DNA from: Anodontia alba
Lineage: Eukaryota > Mollusca > Bivalvia > Lucinida > Lucinidae
Assembly: GCA_964016985.1 (NCBI GenBank)
Contig: OZ024828.1
Span: 8,894,610 to 8,958,609 of the forward strand
Reading direction: 5' to 3'
DNA: 64,000 nucleotides
The position numbers and the translations under genes are program-made. Under the pieces are notes generated by a model. It was not told where the DNA came from, searched no databases, and saw only the letters and a list, made by a program, of their open reading frames with translations. Within the stretch, counting starts at the first letter, position 1, and every line of letters begins with the position of its first letter. This document shows positions 44,111-54,603 of the stretch, one piece after another.

Positions 44111-45131
44111 AATCTTACTAAAATTAGTCCTAATTAATCTTGCGTGTCCAAATTATTATTAGCGTTTGAATTATTGGAAATTTTTCCCGTACCCACCGAG
44201 CCTACAGCACCAGAAATATGTGACTGGAACAAGGATTGCTGGGTTAAAAAGCAGTGTTTAGAGGATATATGTATAATCGTGCCAAATCTAACAGAATGAA
44301 ATCAAGTTTTCCTTCGCAGAATGAACATAAAGAAACGAGACTCAAGATAATCACTTTCTGCTTGTTTGTTGTTTTTTGTTATTTTTTTGTTTCCAAAATG
44401 AAAGATTTGTCAATCTTCTGAACTGCTAAAAGTAAACTCAGGTATATTTTTATTTTCATTTATGTATTTATTTTTATTGTTTGTAAAACGAAAGATTTGT
44501 CAATCTTTTTAATTGATAAGGTAAAACTCAAGTAAACTAAAGATGAAACTGACATCAAGTTGTTTTAGAAATTACATAAACAGAACTGAACATAAAACAG
44601 TCTGTGGGGGAAAAAATCAAATTATCTATCCTGTACATTACACAGATGTGAAAAGTTATGGTAAGTGTGGCAACAATAGCACCAGATGAGAGTAGAGTAT
44701 TCAGAACATATTTTTTTTATTATTATTTTTGCATCAAAACATGTTTTTGGGGTACTCACTGGAATACTGATAAAATATGTTTTGGTGCAAAAATAACAAA
44801 AATCATCGCAAACTACTCTATTATCATCTTATTTGGGGCAATAGGCAGCTCCATGGAGGCCTTAAATAGGCCTTACAGACCAGCATTTGCTGACCAGTAG
44901 GAAACTTCACTTTTCACATCTGGGGTAATGTTTTCTTTCCTGTAGTGTGGATTATTTTTACTGATTTATACAAGAAAAAAATTGAAGAAAGCAAAACATA
45001 TGAAAATATTCAATCAATTGTGATTTGTCCCCAGTTTGTATGAACAGTACAGTATAACCTAAGTGCTTTTTTTTTTTTTTTTTTAAATAAAAACTGTTGC
45101 AGTTTAATGACTTCTGAAACATGTTATATCA
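44111..45131. other. 3' intergenic of BicD; PAL-8 copy and low complexity
   Basis: Contains a PAL-8-type element at 44679-44840 (GCACCAGATGAGAGTAG to CATCTTATTTGGGGC). A local duplication AAAGATTTGTCAATCTT appears near 44403 and 44493. Poly-T at 45069-45084. Confidence 0.55.
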
Positions 45132-45310
45132 CAGCTTCAGATAAGGCACTTTTTCCTACTGAAAAGTACCTACATGTACATGTATATTTTCTTGTTTCTC
45201 CACAAAAACTTCTGTTGTGGGTACACACAATGTACTTATTAGAAGCGCCTTGCTGAAACACTTCTAATAAGTACCCACAACACGTGTTCATGGAGAAATT
45301 TCTGAAATTC
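45132..45310. mobile_element. PAL-1 MITE
   Basis: ACAGCTTCAGATAAGGC to the right arm GTACCCACAACACGTGTTCA. Lies just beyond the likely BicD polyadenylation signal. Confidence 0.78.
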
Positions 45311-45375
45311 AGCAAACTTTTAGCTAATGTAAATAGGATCTGCAAGTACTTTTTGTTTTCCCACAAAATCAAGAT

Positions 45376-45381
45376 TTTATT
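45376..45381 (-). terminator. Candidate BicD polyadenylation signal
   Basis: TTTATT on the plus strand, AATAAA on the coding strand, is the first such hexamer found downstream of the BicD stop, ~350 bases away. Confidence 0.4.
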
Positions 45382-45733
45382 AGCAAATGGCAGGAAAGTA
45401 CATGTATCATAGCACCTTAAAAATTTTGAAGTTTACTCCGTAATAAATGGAGAAAAACAGTATAAAGGAAAAGCACTGGGACACTGTACTGAATTCAGAA
45501 AAAAATACATTTCTTCTGTTAAGTTTTTCATTTCCAAAGATGCATGTATGTACAATGGGTCTCAATGTGTTTAAGTTTTTATGCTAGATATCTGAGTGCT
45601 GATGGACAGAAACTAAAACATACATGTACTCAAACTAGGTAAGCATGGTAAGGAATACTTGATCCCATTCTGTGGTTTTGGGTGGTCAGATGTTTTGGAC
45701 TTACCCAAACAAAGTGAGAATCTTTTCATTTTT

Positions 45734-47965
45734 CTAATAGTCTCTGCGTGGGTTTGAGTGGTTTTGATAGTTTTGGTGGCGGCCTCCCCCATATCTCCCA
45801 TATGATTCTTCATTGTAGTGACTTACTTTCGAAGCCCCTGGCTTGTTTCTTCCACCACCCTGACCACCTCTTCTCATGGTCCTTCTCTCTCTGTCAAACT
45901 CTAAATCTTCCAACCTCTGAGTGAGGACCAATTTCTGTTGAATTGCCATTCTCAAAAGTGAGTTTAGAGTTTTCTTCTCTTCTTCTGCAGCAGCTAACTG
46001 TCGTTGATTCTCATCAAGCTGGGTCACATACTCATCACATCTCTGTGCAAACATGGCTCTGAGAGAAGCAAATGTAGCAGCATCTTCTTTAAGGGCCTTC
46101 AGTTCATTTCTTAATTTCATCATTGTTTCAGTTACTATAACCTTTTCATTTTCATATTTTTGTTTCAGATTAGCTAAAGCAAATTCAGCTGTTGATTTAT
46201 TAGCTTTTAAGACACTTCTTAATGTTGCTATTTGCTCTCTTTTTGTTGATAACATTGCCTTAAGTTTAACAATCTGTTCTTGTAATTCTTGAGCATCTGC
46301 TTGCTCTGTGTCAATATTTCTGCTTCTTGAAACCTCCATTAAATGTTCAATAGCTTTCTTTAAATATTTGGTTTGATCTAAAATTGTTTCAGTTAATTTT
46401 GGAGCTGAATTAGGGTCCACTTCAAAGTCTTTAGAAGCAGACTTGTCAGATTTAGACTTCTTCTTTTTAGCTGGTGTTCTATCTTTCTCATTTCCTTCAC
46501 TGGAAGCCTTCTCCTGATCTTGTGTTTCATCACTTCCTTCATGTGAATCTGATTTTGATAGCCTTGCTGCTGCTTTAGCGTGTTCTAACATCACTCTACT
46601 TGGAGTTTCCCCATTTACTTCACAAACCAGATGATAAAGTTGTGCAAGCTCTTCTGTCACCTTAACCATATCATCTTGGGTTAATTTTAGGCTTCCTCTG
46701 GAGTCATTTGCAATTCGAGACATGGATTTTAAGTCTTTTTCAAGATCTTTAATTACATCTTCATATTGTTTACACTTTGTCTGCAACTGATTTAAAGCTT
46801 CTGCTATTTCAAGATCACCACCATGTAGATTCTTTTCTTGAAGCTTAGTGATTTCAGACTGCAGACCACTGATCTGTTGTAGTGCAGATGAATATTTCCG
46901 TTCATTTGTCATTAAGCTTTTCTTTAATTCAAGCAAAGCCTTCTTCTCTTCATCAGATTCTGCTTCTATCTGCCTGTCAAGTTCATCAGTATCATCTGAA
47001 ACCAGAGATAACTTTTCACTTTCATTTAGATTGAGAACAGATGTTATATGGGCTTTCAGCTGATCAGCCCTCTCTTTCTGTTCCATTAAGTCTTTCTGTG
47101 TGTCCTCTATGAGTGTTTTAGCTTCATCTAATGCTCTTTGAAGTTCAGATTTTTCTTCTTCACTTTGCTCTAGCAGCTGTTCTAATTTTTTTACTTCATT
47201 TTCTTGTATTTCACTTAAAATATCATTAACCTTGGCAGGTCCTTTTTTGGGTACCTTAGATGAATTATCTTTAGCATCAGCCTCAATCCTTTTCAAGGTA
47301 GGATTGTGTCCATCTTCCTCCCCATCAGAATCATGACTATTCATTTTAAGTCCATCACTGAGCCCTCCCAACTGAGCCAAATTACTTAAATTGAACATAG
47401 ATTCCTGAGTCAATCTCACATCTAACTCTTTTTTCAATGCATGTTTTTGTTCCCTCTCTACTTGCAGTGCATTCAATGCCTCTTCTAGATTTTTCTCAGT
47501 TATCTTTTTCAGAGTCAAACTTTCTTCTAGTTGCATATTAACATCATCAATCTCTTCTTCAAGTCTTTTCTTTTCATGCTTAATACCTTCAAATTCAACC
47601 TGACCCTGCTTTAACTGTGACACCTGTTTCTGAAGAGAACAATTTTCTTCTTCCAATTCAGCATAATCCATTATGTTCCTATTCTCTCTTATTTTGTACT
47701 CTTTCAGCTCACTTTTAAGTTGCCTTCTTTGCTCTTCCAAAGTATCAGATTTCTGTTGTAGCTCAGATATAACGCTGGAGAAACTTGTATTTTCTGATGT
47801 GAATCTTTCAAGGCTTTGCTTGCACACCTTAAGTTCTGTCTCCAAGTCAAGGACAGTAGAGCGGTACACCTCCTCCCTTGAGGCAGTCTCTTCAAGGACC
47901 GATTCTTCATGACTAATGCCACTCTCATGTTGCTTACGAAATGTTATGTGGTGTTTCATTAAAGT
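45734..47965 (-). CDS. BicD: BicD exon 2: Bicaudal-D dynein adaptor, residues 73-815
   Basis: Bicaudal-D is a coiled-coil cargo adaptor that links dynein-dynactin to Rab6 vesicles, mRNA-protein particles and nuclear pores. This exon encodes 743 residues and TAG. It joins exon 1 in phase 0 after the acceptor TTTATGTTTTGCAG (AG at 47966-47967). The open frame upstream of 47965 is intronic. The order matches the family: rest of CC1 (YAELEEENCSLQKQVSQL-type segment, VEFEG, LEEALNAL), an acidic linker, a middle coil, the ETPSRVMLE block, a lysine-rich spacer (PAKKKKSKSDK, ~570-580), and the highly conserved cargo-binding CC3 at ~644-765 (LRMAIQQKL, QRCDEYVTQLD). Total length of 815 residues compares with ~780-980 in flies and vertebrates. 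The last 50 residues are a Gly/Arg/Tyr-rich tail. The recognition is secure. It is unusual that a single 2.2-kb exon carries 91 percent of the protein. Confidence 0.96.
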   Translation of the reverse strand, partial: TLMKHHITFRKQHESGISHEESVLEETASREEVYRSTVLDLETELKVCKQSLERFTSENTSFSSVISELQQKSDTLEEQRRQLKSELKEYKIRENRNIMDYAELEEENCSLQKQVSQLKQGQVEFEGIKHEKKRLEEEIDDVNMQLEESLTLKKITEKNLEEALNALQVEREQKHALKKELDVRLTQESMFNLSNLAQLGGLSDGLKMNSHDSDGEEDGHNPTLKRIEADAKDNSSKVPKKGPAKVNDILSEIQENEVKKLEQLLEQSEEEKSELQRALDEAKTLIEDTQKDLMEQKERADQLKAHITSVLNLNESEKLSLVSDDTDELDRQIEAESDEEKKALLELKKSLMTNERKYSSALQQISGLQSEITKLQEKNLHGGDLEIAEALNQLQTKCKQYEDVIKDLEKDLKSMSRIANDSRGSLKLTQDDMVKVTEELAQLYHLVCEVNGETPSRVMLEHAKAAARLSKSDSHEGSDETQDQEKASSEGNEKDRTPAKKKKSKSDKSASKDFEVDPNSAPKLTETILDQTKYLKKAIEHLMEVSRSRNIDTEQADAQELQEQIVKLKAMLSTKREQIATLRSVLKANKSTAEFALANLKQKYENEKVIVTETMMKLRNELKALKEDAATFASLRAMFAQRCDEYVTQLDENQRQLAAAEEEKKTLNSLLRMAIQQKLVLTQRLEDLEFDRERRTMRRGGQGGGRNKPGASKVSHYNEESYGRYGGGRHQNYQNHSNPRRDY

Positions 47966-47987
47966 CTGCAAAACATAAATAAAAATC

Positions 47988-48196
47988 ATGGCTCTAGATA
48001 AGAGGCCTATCTAGATAACTAGTTTTCTTTTTTCTCCATGAAAAGTTATGTTGCAGGTACTCATTAGCATGATTAGAAGCACATTGCTGAGGTGCTTCTA
48101 ATGAGTACCCATAATGTTTTCATAGGGAAATAAAAAATATCAATACATTTTGAATCAAAATTTTACTTAACACAGGATCTTATTTAGAGTTGTAAT
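47988..48196. mobile_element. PAL-1 MITE in BicD intron
   Basis: ATGGCTCTAGATAAGAG to CTTATTTAGAGTTGTAAT. Its edge lies ~20 bp from the BicD splice acceptor. Confidence 0.8.
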
Positions 48197-48773
48197 CAAA
48201 CATAAGTCTTCTGACTTTCTTCTGAATCCCATTTGTATAAATTATCAATGTTTGTACTAGTTTAAATTATTATATTACATGCATAACCAAGAAATACCAT
48301 GATTTCTACCAGACATAAAACTGGTATTTTCCTTGTTTTCTAAGAAGAAATATTTCCTCTTAGCCGGGGAAATAAATCTCTTTAACCGGAACTACTTTTT
48401 TTTTTGTAACATATGAACGGCCTAGATTTTGACCCGTGGGATGATCTCAAATCCTTACTTACCAGCTGAAAATGTTTAAATCCATATACTTTTTTCATTG
48501 AATCAGGTCACAAGCATAGAAATTAATCCTATCTGAGCACAGAAACACATAAATATCCATTTAAATGGGAATATTTTATCACTTTTCGATCTCTCGATTC
48601 GTTTAGTTTGTTCAAAATGGCGCCCGAGTGTTCACTGCTTCGAACTGTCAATGTCAGTGTATTACTATGCCGACCCAAAATAGAAATGACAGCGTAAACA
48701 AACTGGCAGACTAGACTTGCCACAAAAGCCTCTTAAATGGTGTACTTTATTGCGGCGAAAGGCATGTAATATA

Positions 48774-48950
48774 CAGTTTATTCATTTCTCCTATTTTAAA
48801 TAAGGGATTTATAAACCTCGGGAGGTAAAAAAATCTAATAAAATAAAGAAAATCGTGCTTCGCATTTGTTTCTTTATCGGATGTTTTTTTTACCTCCCTC
48901 AGTTTATAAATCCCATATTTAAAATAGGAGAATGAATAAACTCTATATAT
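48774..48950. repeat. Inverted repeat in BicD intron
   Basis: AGTTTATTCATTTCTCCTAT ... GGAGGTAAAAAAA pairs with TTTTTTTACCTCC ... ATAGGAGAATGAATAAACT across a ~60-base loop. MITE-like, single copy here. Confidence 0.85.
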
Positions 48951-48999
48951 TGAATTTATACAAATAAAATGTTTTAAACCAAACATAAAACAATTATCC

Positions 49000-49165
49000 A
49001 AAGCACCAGATAAGGTGGTTCTTATCTCTAAAAGTTCTTATATTCCTTTCTTCACGAAAATGTACATGCAGTTGTGGGTACTCATAAGAAGTACCGCTGA
49101 GCCAAAACCTGCTTTTTAGGAGACTAAAAACATTAATCTGGATATCCATCTTTCCTGGTGCTAAG
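49000..49165. mobile_element. PAL-1 variant
   Basis: AGCACCAGATAAGG to TTTCCTGGTGCTAAG, left arm AGTTGTGGGTACTCATAAGA, right arm mostly lost. Confidence 0.7.
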
Positions 49166-49319
49166 ATATCAGTATAGGGTTCTACCTGTCATTATATTTT
49201 CTAACGGGTGTCTTTGATAACATTTGGATTTGGGAAGTCTGATCTGTATGCTCTCGATGACAGTATACACCCTTATCCTTTGCAACATAATGCAATTTTA
49301 GCATGTATGTTTGAACTTG

Positions 49320-49534
49320 TTAACCCTTAAAGCGCCAAGCAAAAATGTGTAGCAGACGTTTTAATTTTTTTTCATTTACTAGTATTTATTTTTCAGAGAA
49401 AATAAGTCTTGACATTTCATGTGAATCATCTGCTTGGCAGATGATTCACATGAAATGTCAAGACTTTATTCTCTGAAAAAAATAAAAGTAAAACTGTTTT
49501 CTGCTGCAGTTGTGATTGACGCTTTAAGGGTTAA
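49320..49534. mobile_element. PB-2 MITE, best copy
   Basis: TTAACCCTTAAAGCGCCAAG to GACGCTTTAAGGGTTAA. Palindrome TGACATTTCATGTGAATCAT / inverse around CTGCTTGGCAG. Confidence 0.92.
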
Positions 49535-50591
49535 TATTTATTGACCACACCAAAAGAAAAGGTGCCTTCGTGTGTGGGTGATGCAGGCCTGGATCTCTGC
49601 CTGTACTGTCTGGGTGAGCTCAAGTCAAGGATGCCCTTTTGCTAGGCCTTTAATGTCCATCTGTGGAATCATTGTCTTTAGTGTGAAATATATCAACTGG
49701 CACACAGAATGACCTTATCTTCACTTTCTCCCAAGGTTGGCAAAATGCTGGCAAATTGAGTATTTTCCATGCCAGCAGTATTTACATGTACCAGATAAGG
49801 TGGTTCTTATGTCTAAAGGTCTAAATGTACCAGCAAATACTGGAAAATACTGGTTGACTGAATTGACCACCTGGGAATTTATACAATAACCTACACTCAA
49901 CATTCATAGGGGTAATTTCAATTATACTTGTCAACTGATTAATATTTACATGTATGCAGCCTTCCTACAAGTAGGTTTTTAATACAGTTTTTAGCACGCA
50001 CCCTCTGCGAATGTTTGTATTGATGTTTGTTTTGATTTTTCGCACCGAATTGGCTGTTGCTTACATAACAGACTATGAACCAATCAACTAGAGTCTTATT
50101 TACAAATTATGAAAGACACCAGGTAAGTTGCAAACGGGTATTTTATTGGTCCTTTTTGATTAGCGGTACTCGGTTGATGTCATTGAAACGCATTTATACC
50201 AGGAAAGAAAAACCGAATTGTCCGAAGATACCCCAACGTCCAATGGTACTGGTAACGACCCTAATTTGGTTTTATATTATTTTTGGTCAATTCGGTTAAG
50301 ATATCTGTAGTTATTTCATGGTGAGAAAGTTCAACTGATCAGAATTTGCCACTTTAAGACCTTAAATAACACTGGTAAATACCAGGGGTAGAATTTCCTG
50401 CCCAACCTTGCCCAGCTTAAATTTAGGATATTGCTGGATTGTATAGGGGAGGAAATGGTTTTGGGGCAAAAGGACTCGGGTTCAGCCGGACCCCAAAGTT
50501 GCCATCCGGGATAAAAAAAAATATCCCCATACATATGGATTATGACGCACAACAGAATTTAACGACTTTCCCTACAGGAACAAATGTTTAC

Positions 50592-50807
50592 CTCTTTAGC
50601 ATGTTCGAGCTCCATTCGAGTGGACTCATAATTGCCCTCCAACTCCTCAACTTGGGCTTGAAGCTGTTGTTTTTCATCAAGGACGGCCAATCCGTATTCT
50701 GCGGCTCGGATTTTTTCTTGGTTTGTCTCCGACAACTCTTGCTGCAAGCGTTCAATCTCTCGTCTCAGTTCATCTACCGACATCAAAGTTCCCGTCGGAT
50801 CAGACAT
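50592..50807 (-). CDS. BicD: BicD exon 1: residues 1-72, CC1 box
   Basis: ATG at 50807-50805, 72 codons, donor GAG|GTAAAC after residue 72. Residues 35-39 read AAEYG, the CC1-box motif by which BicD-family adaptors bind the dynein light intermediate chain. The following [11 protein letters not shown] and VEELEGNY match vertebrate and fly BicD closely. Met1 is chosen because it begins the conserved reading frame and the 5' side then lacks coding character; Met9 is a possible alternative. Splicing to 47965 in phase 0 reconstitutes the N-terminal coiled coil without gap relative to known homologues. Confidence 0.94.
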
Positions 50808-50882
50808 AGTTGCAGGATGTTGCGGAAAAAAATACGAAATTCAAGAAAATCCTATACGGATGGAAATGATTCGTGTGTTTCC

Positions 50883-50900
50883 TCACTCGTTGTCCTCCAT
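50883..50900 (-). promoter_or_regulatory. Possible upstream mini-ORF in BicD 5' leader
   Basis: AAGATGG context followed by five codons and TGA (MEDNE), ~75 bases before the BicD start. Functional only if transcription begins upstream of 50900, which cannot be seen here. The AAGATGG context also resembles YY1-type start-site motifs. Confidence 0.3.
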
Positions 50901-50927
50901 CTTTAATTTATGCAGCTATTCCCTGCG

Positions 50928-50935
50928 TCACGTGA
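50928..50935. promoter_or_regulatory. E-box TCACGTGA upstream of BicD
   Basis: Perfect 8-bp palindrome ~120 bases upstream of the BicD ATG. It is the core bound by USF/MITF-TFEB-type bHLH factors. Promoter role inferred from position only. Confidence 0.4.
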
Positions 50936-51163
50936 TTTTATGATTAAGGCAGCGTGCGACAAACAAACAAAAAAAAATGATTAACTCGTTTTTCGTGATG
51001 CAATTTATTACGGCTTTGATTTAGGGTTATACGTAGCCATTTGTCTACAATTTTCTCTAATTCGTCAAAATGTTTCAATCATTATCAGTCTTGATTATGC
51101 CTGACTTTGATTAGTGTGTGTATATATTGCCTTTCTCGTTTCCGGGTCGTTTCGGCGAATTAC

Positions 51164-51339
51164 GGACAACTCGGCCCAAAGACAAGTCGGCCCAAGACAA
51201 CTCGGCCCAGAAAAAAAGTCGGCCCAAGACAACTCAGCCCAAGTCGTCCCAATTTCAGAAGACAACTCGGCCCAAATCGCCTCAGCTTTTGAAGACCTCT
51301 CGGCCCATGAAAATCAGACCAGGCACCTCTTAATGTATT
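51164..51339 (+). repeat. Left arm of long inverted repeat (GGCCGA-rich)
   Basis: Built from ~15-base sub-repeats of the type ACAACTCGGCCCAAG. It matches, in inverse orientation, 57893-58059. A 38-base block (51240-51277) is identical to the reverse complement of 57947-57984, and the remainder aligns with few differences as far as CACCTCTTAATGTATT. Together the arms bracket the PHD/FLYWCH exons. Confidence 0.85.
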
Positions 51340-51536
51340 AAAAATGATTGGATGATGGTACTTTTATTGCTCTGTACCTGATGAAGAAAATGCATATGCA
51401 GATGTCTTAGATCAGATCGCTAAAGTACATATTCTAACTTAAATGACATCTGATTGTTATAGCAGCATAATGTAAGTGACCGAAAAAATTTATTCAATAT
51501 TGAAAATAAAAGTGCGTGAGATCCATCAAACTCACC

Positions 51537-51555
51537 CATCTATCTATCTATCTAC

Positions 51556-51621
<66 letters not shown>
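51537..51621. repeat. (TATC)n microsatellite
   Basis: About 20 tetranucleotide units with one interruption. Confidence 0.95.
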
Positions 51622-52078
51622 GTCTAATTATTTGTATTCAGTCATGAAAAAAGTGAAAAAAAAATCGGACTTTAAAAAAAAACGAAGAAAAATTATTAGA
51701 GACTTTCATGAACGGTGGTAATCAGCGGCAGATCACCTTTTAATCAGCGGTTAATCTCCTTTAATCATTTAATTCAAACTTAAACTATTTCAATTTTTGA
51801 TTTAATTACATGTTAAGCTAATTGATCAATTAACGACAAGCACTGAAATTTACTAAGAGTGAATTCGCAACAAAAGTGTTAATTGTCATCCTTTAACCGA
51901 CAAAGGTTAATTATTAGTAAGTTTGAGCAATAACAAATTGCCAACTTTTGTTTAAATTATTTCTTTTATTTGCCGACATGATCTGTATAAAGACAAGCCA
52001 AATGACCAGAAGCTTCTAATCCAGTTTTGGCATCTGTTGCGTACAATACATACATACAGTGTCTTAAACTCGAATATT
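51622..52078. other. No recognisable feature
   Basis: AT-rich sequence with several TTAATC/GATTAA words. I looked for the missing first PHD exon here and found none. Confidence 0.4.
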
Positions 52079-52088
52079 GACAGTCATT

Positions 52089-52387
52089 GGGTCGGCCTCG
52101 GTGGATGCGCCGTCCGACTGGAGACCAGGGAGTCTCGGGTTCAACCCCCGCCGAGGTCGGCAACATCCTTTCGTGGAGATTGATCATGAAATATTTTCTA
52201 CGGTCATTCTCTCCCTTCCGCTGATTCAAGAAGGGCAGTTGTCAGTTTCTGGCGAAAGAATGTGCACAATACTGGTTAACCGCTTAGAGGACTAAGCCTG
52301 CCCAGTAAACGTGTGGTTAGGTAAACTGACCGCGCTCGACATGACCCCATTGGGTTGACTGGGCCGTAAAACCTCAACACAAACAAA
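52089..52387 (+). mobile_element. SINE-A, damaged A box
   Basis: 10-bp TSD GACAGTCATT at 52079-52088 and 52388-52397. About 8 bases within the A box are deleted (CCTCGGTGGATGCG). It ends only ~46 bp before the first PHD exon. Confidence 0.92.
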
Positions 52388-52433
52388 GACAGTCATTATG
52401 CCTGTTTTTTTTTCTTTTTTGCGTTGCGTGTAG

Positions 52434-52510
52434 TAAGATTGTTCGTGGTGGTCACCATGCCGTTTCCTGTGATCTGTGCGAGGCTTGGCAGCATCTGAGG
52501 TGTAATACTG
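52434..52510 (+). pseudogene. PHD/FLYWCH gene, exon A: PHD finger, central part
   Basis: Acceptor GCGTTGCGTGTAG, 77 bases, donor ACTG|GTAAAT. The frame reads KIVRGGHHAVSCDLC, then EAWQHLRCNTG. It supplies C-x2-C, x4-H, x2-C of a C4HC3 PHD finger. The first Cys pair would lie on an earlier exon that I cannot find in the window, so the 5' end is missing or further upstream. The exon ends in phase 1 and joins exon B. Related PHD-plus-FLYWCH proteins are, from memory, multi-copy in molluscs. Classed as pseudogene because of lesions in later exons. Confidence 0.7.
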
Positions 52511-52775
52511 GTAAATATTTTACTTATCACTCTAATATTTTGTATTGAAGGCAGTTCTCTTTTTTATGTTTAAGTACAGACAGATTTCTAAGATGCAAAC
52601 TCTTATCACAATGTCACATAAACATTAAGTCAGGGTCCGAAAATGAGGATATTTTGGAAAAGTATTGGGTAAACAGCATGGAAATTCATATATTTGTTGC
52701 GTTTATATAATATATTTTCTGCAAGAATGTAAATTTATATCTTCTCCGTTTGACGGACATAATTTCCACTGATCA

Positions 52776-53040
52776 TTACGAAAACACGCCTGTTCAAATA
52801 TATTGAACACTTTGTCACAAAAAAGAAAACTTTCAGAAAAAAAATCTGATATTTTTTTCATTTTTCTGCTCAAAACATATATTGTGGATAGAATCGCCTC
52901 AACGAGGCAGATTTAACATGTACCTACGATCTGTGATTGAGCATAAATAAGAAAAATACTGTATACCCCTGTTAACCTCAGTCTTACTATATAAAAGTGG
53001 GGTTTAATAGGGTTAATATTATTTGTGCGTGTTTTCTTGT
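52776..53040. mobile_element. PAL-2 MITE
   Basis: TTACGAAAACACGCCTGTTC to GTGCGTGTTTTCTTGTTG, inside the intron between exons A and B. Confidence 0.82.
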
Positions 53041-53590
53041 TGTTATTCATAATAAATCGAATTATAGCAGAGCATCAGAGGGACGCTTCTTTATATATAT
53101 ATAACATGCGATATACACAAAACATATTTATTTTTGAAAAAAAAAAATGTAAGCAAGCATTCTAGTTTACAACGCTTAAAATAGTACTACTCATACAACA
53201 TGATACAGTTTTAATATCATTTCTCATATACCTTGGCAAATGCCCCTAAATCCCACACACCAGTCTCCGACAAAATGGCATAGGCAAACATTGCAGGTCC
53301 GAATCAGACTGCTCCAACATGAGCCGCCCGTCCGTTACACGAGTTCGCATAAAGCGACTGTTCTTATTTCAAACATTACACCTTAGAATATATCATTTCA
53401 GACATGTCACGCGGAGAGCAGTTATAACTTGCAACTATCAAAAGCTTAATTATAATATCCTGCGCATACGCGCAGTCTGATCTTATTCTTCGATACCCGT
53501 CCGAGGCTTCTGTTGGTTTTTTTTAGAAAGTACGATGACTTTTGTTGACTGTATAGGCGCACGTTTTTTTTTTTTTTTTTTTTTTTTCAG

Positions 53591-53691
53591 GAATAACCAA
53601 AGAAGAAGATCTTGCGGCGACTCGAGGGAAGAAAGACCTTAGTTTCACCTGTATAAACTGCGCCCACAAAGCAGAAGAAGCCGAAATTGAG
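53591..53691 (+). pseudogene. PHD/FLYWCH gene, exon B: PHD finger, last Cys pair
   Basis: A long T tract ends in TTTTTTTTCAG at 53590. 101 bases follow, then the donor GAG|GTACGT. Joined to exon A the frame continues GITKEEDLAATRGKKDLS and then FTCINC, giving the final C-x2-C of the PHD finger, and ends in phase 0 with EEAEIE. Confidence 0.75.
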
Positions 53692-53733
53692 GTACGTTCA
53701 TGAATAATCATCTTCAATATTAATGATAACGAC

Positions 53734-53734
<1 letters not shown>

Positions 53735-53782
<48 letters not shown>
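53735..53782. repeat. (CT)n microsatellite
   Basis: About 24 CT units. A shorter imperfect run follows at 53978-54009. Confidence 0.95.
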
Positions 53783-53786
<4 letters not shown>

Positions 53787-54082
53787 GATTGAGAAAAATG
53801 TTTTGAGACGATGACCCATGTAAGCAAACATTAGACGTGTATTTTATAATGATTTAAGAGGAATGGATACACAGCGAAGATGGGTAACTGTCATAAAATG
53901 TTTTGCCTCAATAGAAATACTCTATAAAAGGAAAGAATTCGCTCCATAGGAGCAATTGCTTCTTCTAGAGTAGGCCCTCCCTCTCTCTCTCTCTGTCTCT
54001 CTCTCTCTTCGAAGAACATTTATACAAGAAACAAAGCTCCAACAGACGCCATGATAAGAATCTCTGTTTCACACACACAGTA

Positions 54083-54528
54083 ACACATGCCTATTCAAAT
54101 ATATTGAAAAGTTTACCATAAAAAAAAAATGAAAATTGTCAGATAAAAAATTCTGATATTCTTCATATTTCTGCTCCAAACATTGATTGTGGGTACTCGG
54201 CGGGGCGGTTTGAATGCGTACCACAATCTATGTTTTTGAGCAGAAATTATAATAATAATAATAATAATAATAAAAATAATAAAAACTACATTGTATAAAA
54301 AATGAAAAAAAAAATCAGATAAAAATTCTGATATTCTTCATATTTCTGCTCCAAACATAGATTGTAGGTACTCGTTCGAACTGCCTGGGCGAAGCGGATC
54401 TAACGCGTACCCACATTCTATGTTTTTGAGCAGAAATTAGAAAAATAATGTATACCCCTATAAACCTTAGTTCTATTATACAACAGTGGGGTTTAAGGGG
54501 GTCAAAATTATATACGCATGTTTTCGTG

Positions 54529-54529
<1 letters not shown>
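54083..54529. mobile_element. PAL-2 MITE with duplicated core
   Basis: CATGCCTATTCAAATATATT to ACGCATGTTTTCGTG, containing two successive cores (ATTTCTGCTCCAAACATTGA; ATTTCTGCTCCAAACATAGA) and an AAT microsatellite. Confidence 0.8.

Positions 54530-54598
<69 letters not shown>
54530..54598. repeat. (CA)n microsatellite abutting exon C
   Basis: About 34 uninterrupted CA units, ending 5-8 bases before the first coding-like base of exon C. Confidence 0.97.
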
Positions 54599-54600
<2 letters not shown>

Positions 54601-54603
54601 AAG

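Larger units (their letters stand above)
47966..50591 (-). other. BicD: BicD intron 1
   Basis: 2626-bp GT-AG intron (donor GAG|GTAAAC at 50590-50591, acceptor at 47966-47967). It contains a PAL-1 MITE (47988-48196), a ~177-bp inverted repeat (48774-48950), a PAL-1 variant (49000-49165) and a PB-2 (49320-49534). The remainder is AT-rich sequence without another recognisable exon. Confidence 0.9.

Noticed and set aside
46053..47912. Plus-strand and alternative-frame ORFs within BicD
   Set aside because: Shadows of the BicD coding exon; Ser/Leu-rich, as expected for antisense of a coiled coil.
50439..50906. 155-codon plus-strand frame over BicD exon 1
   Set aside because: Antisense of BicD exon 1 and its leader; no domain.
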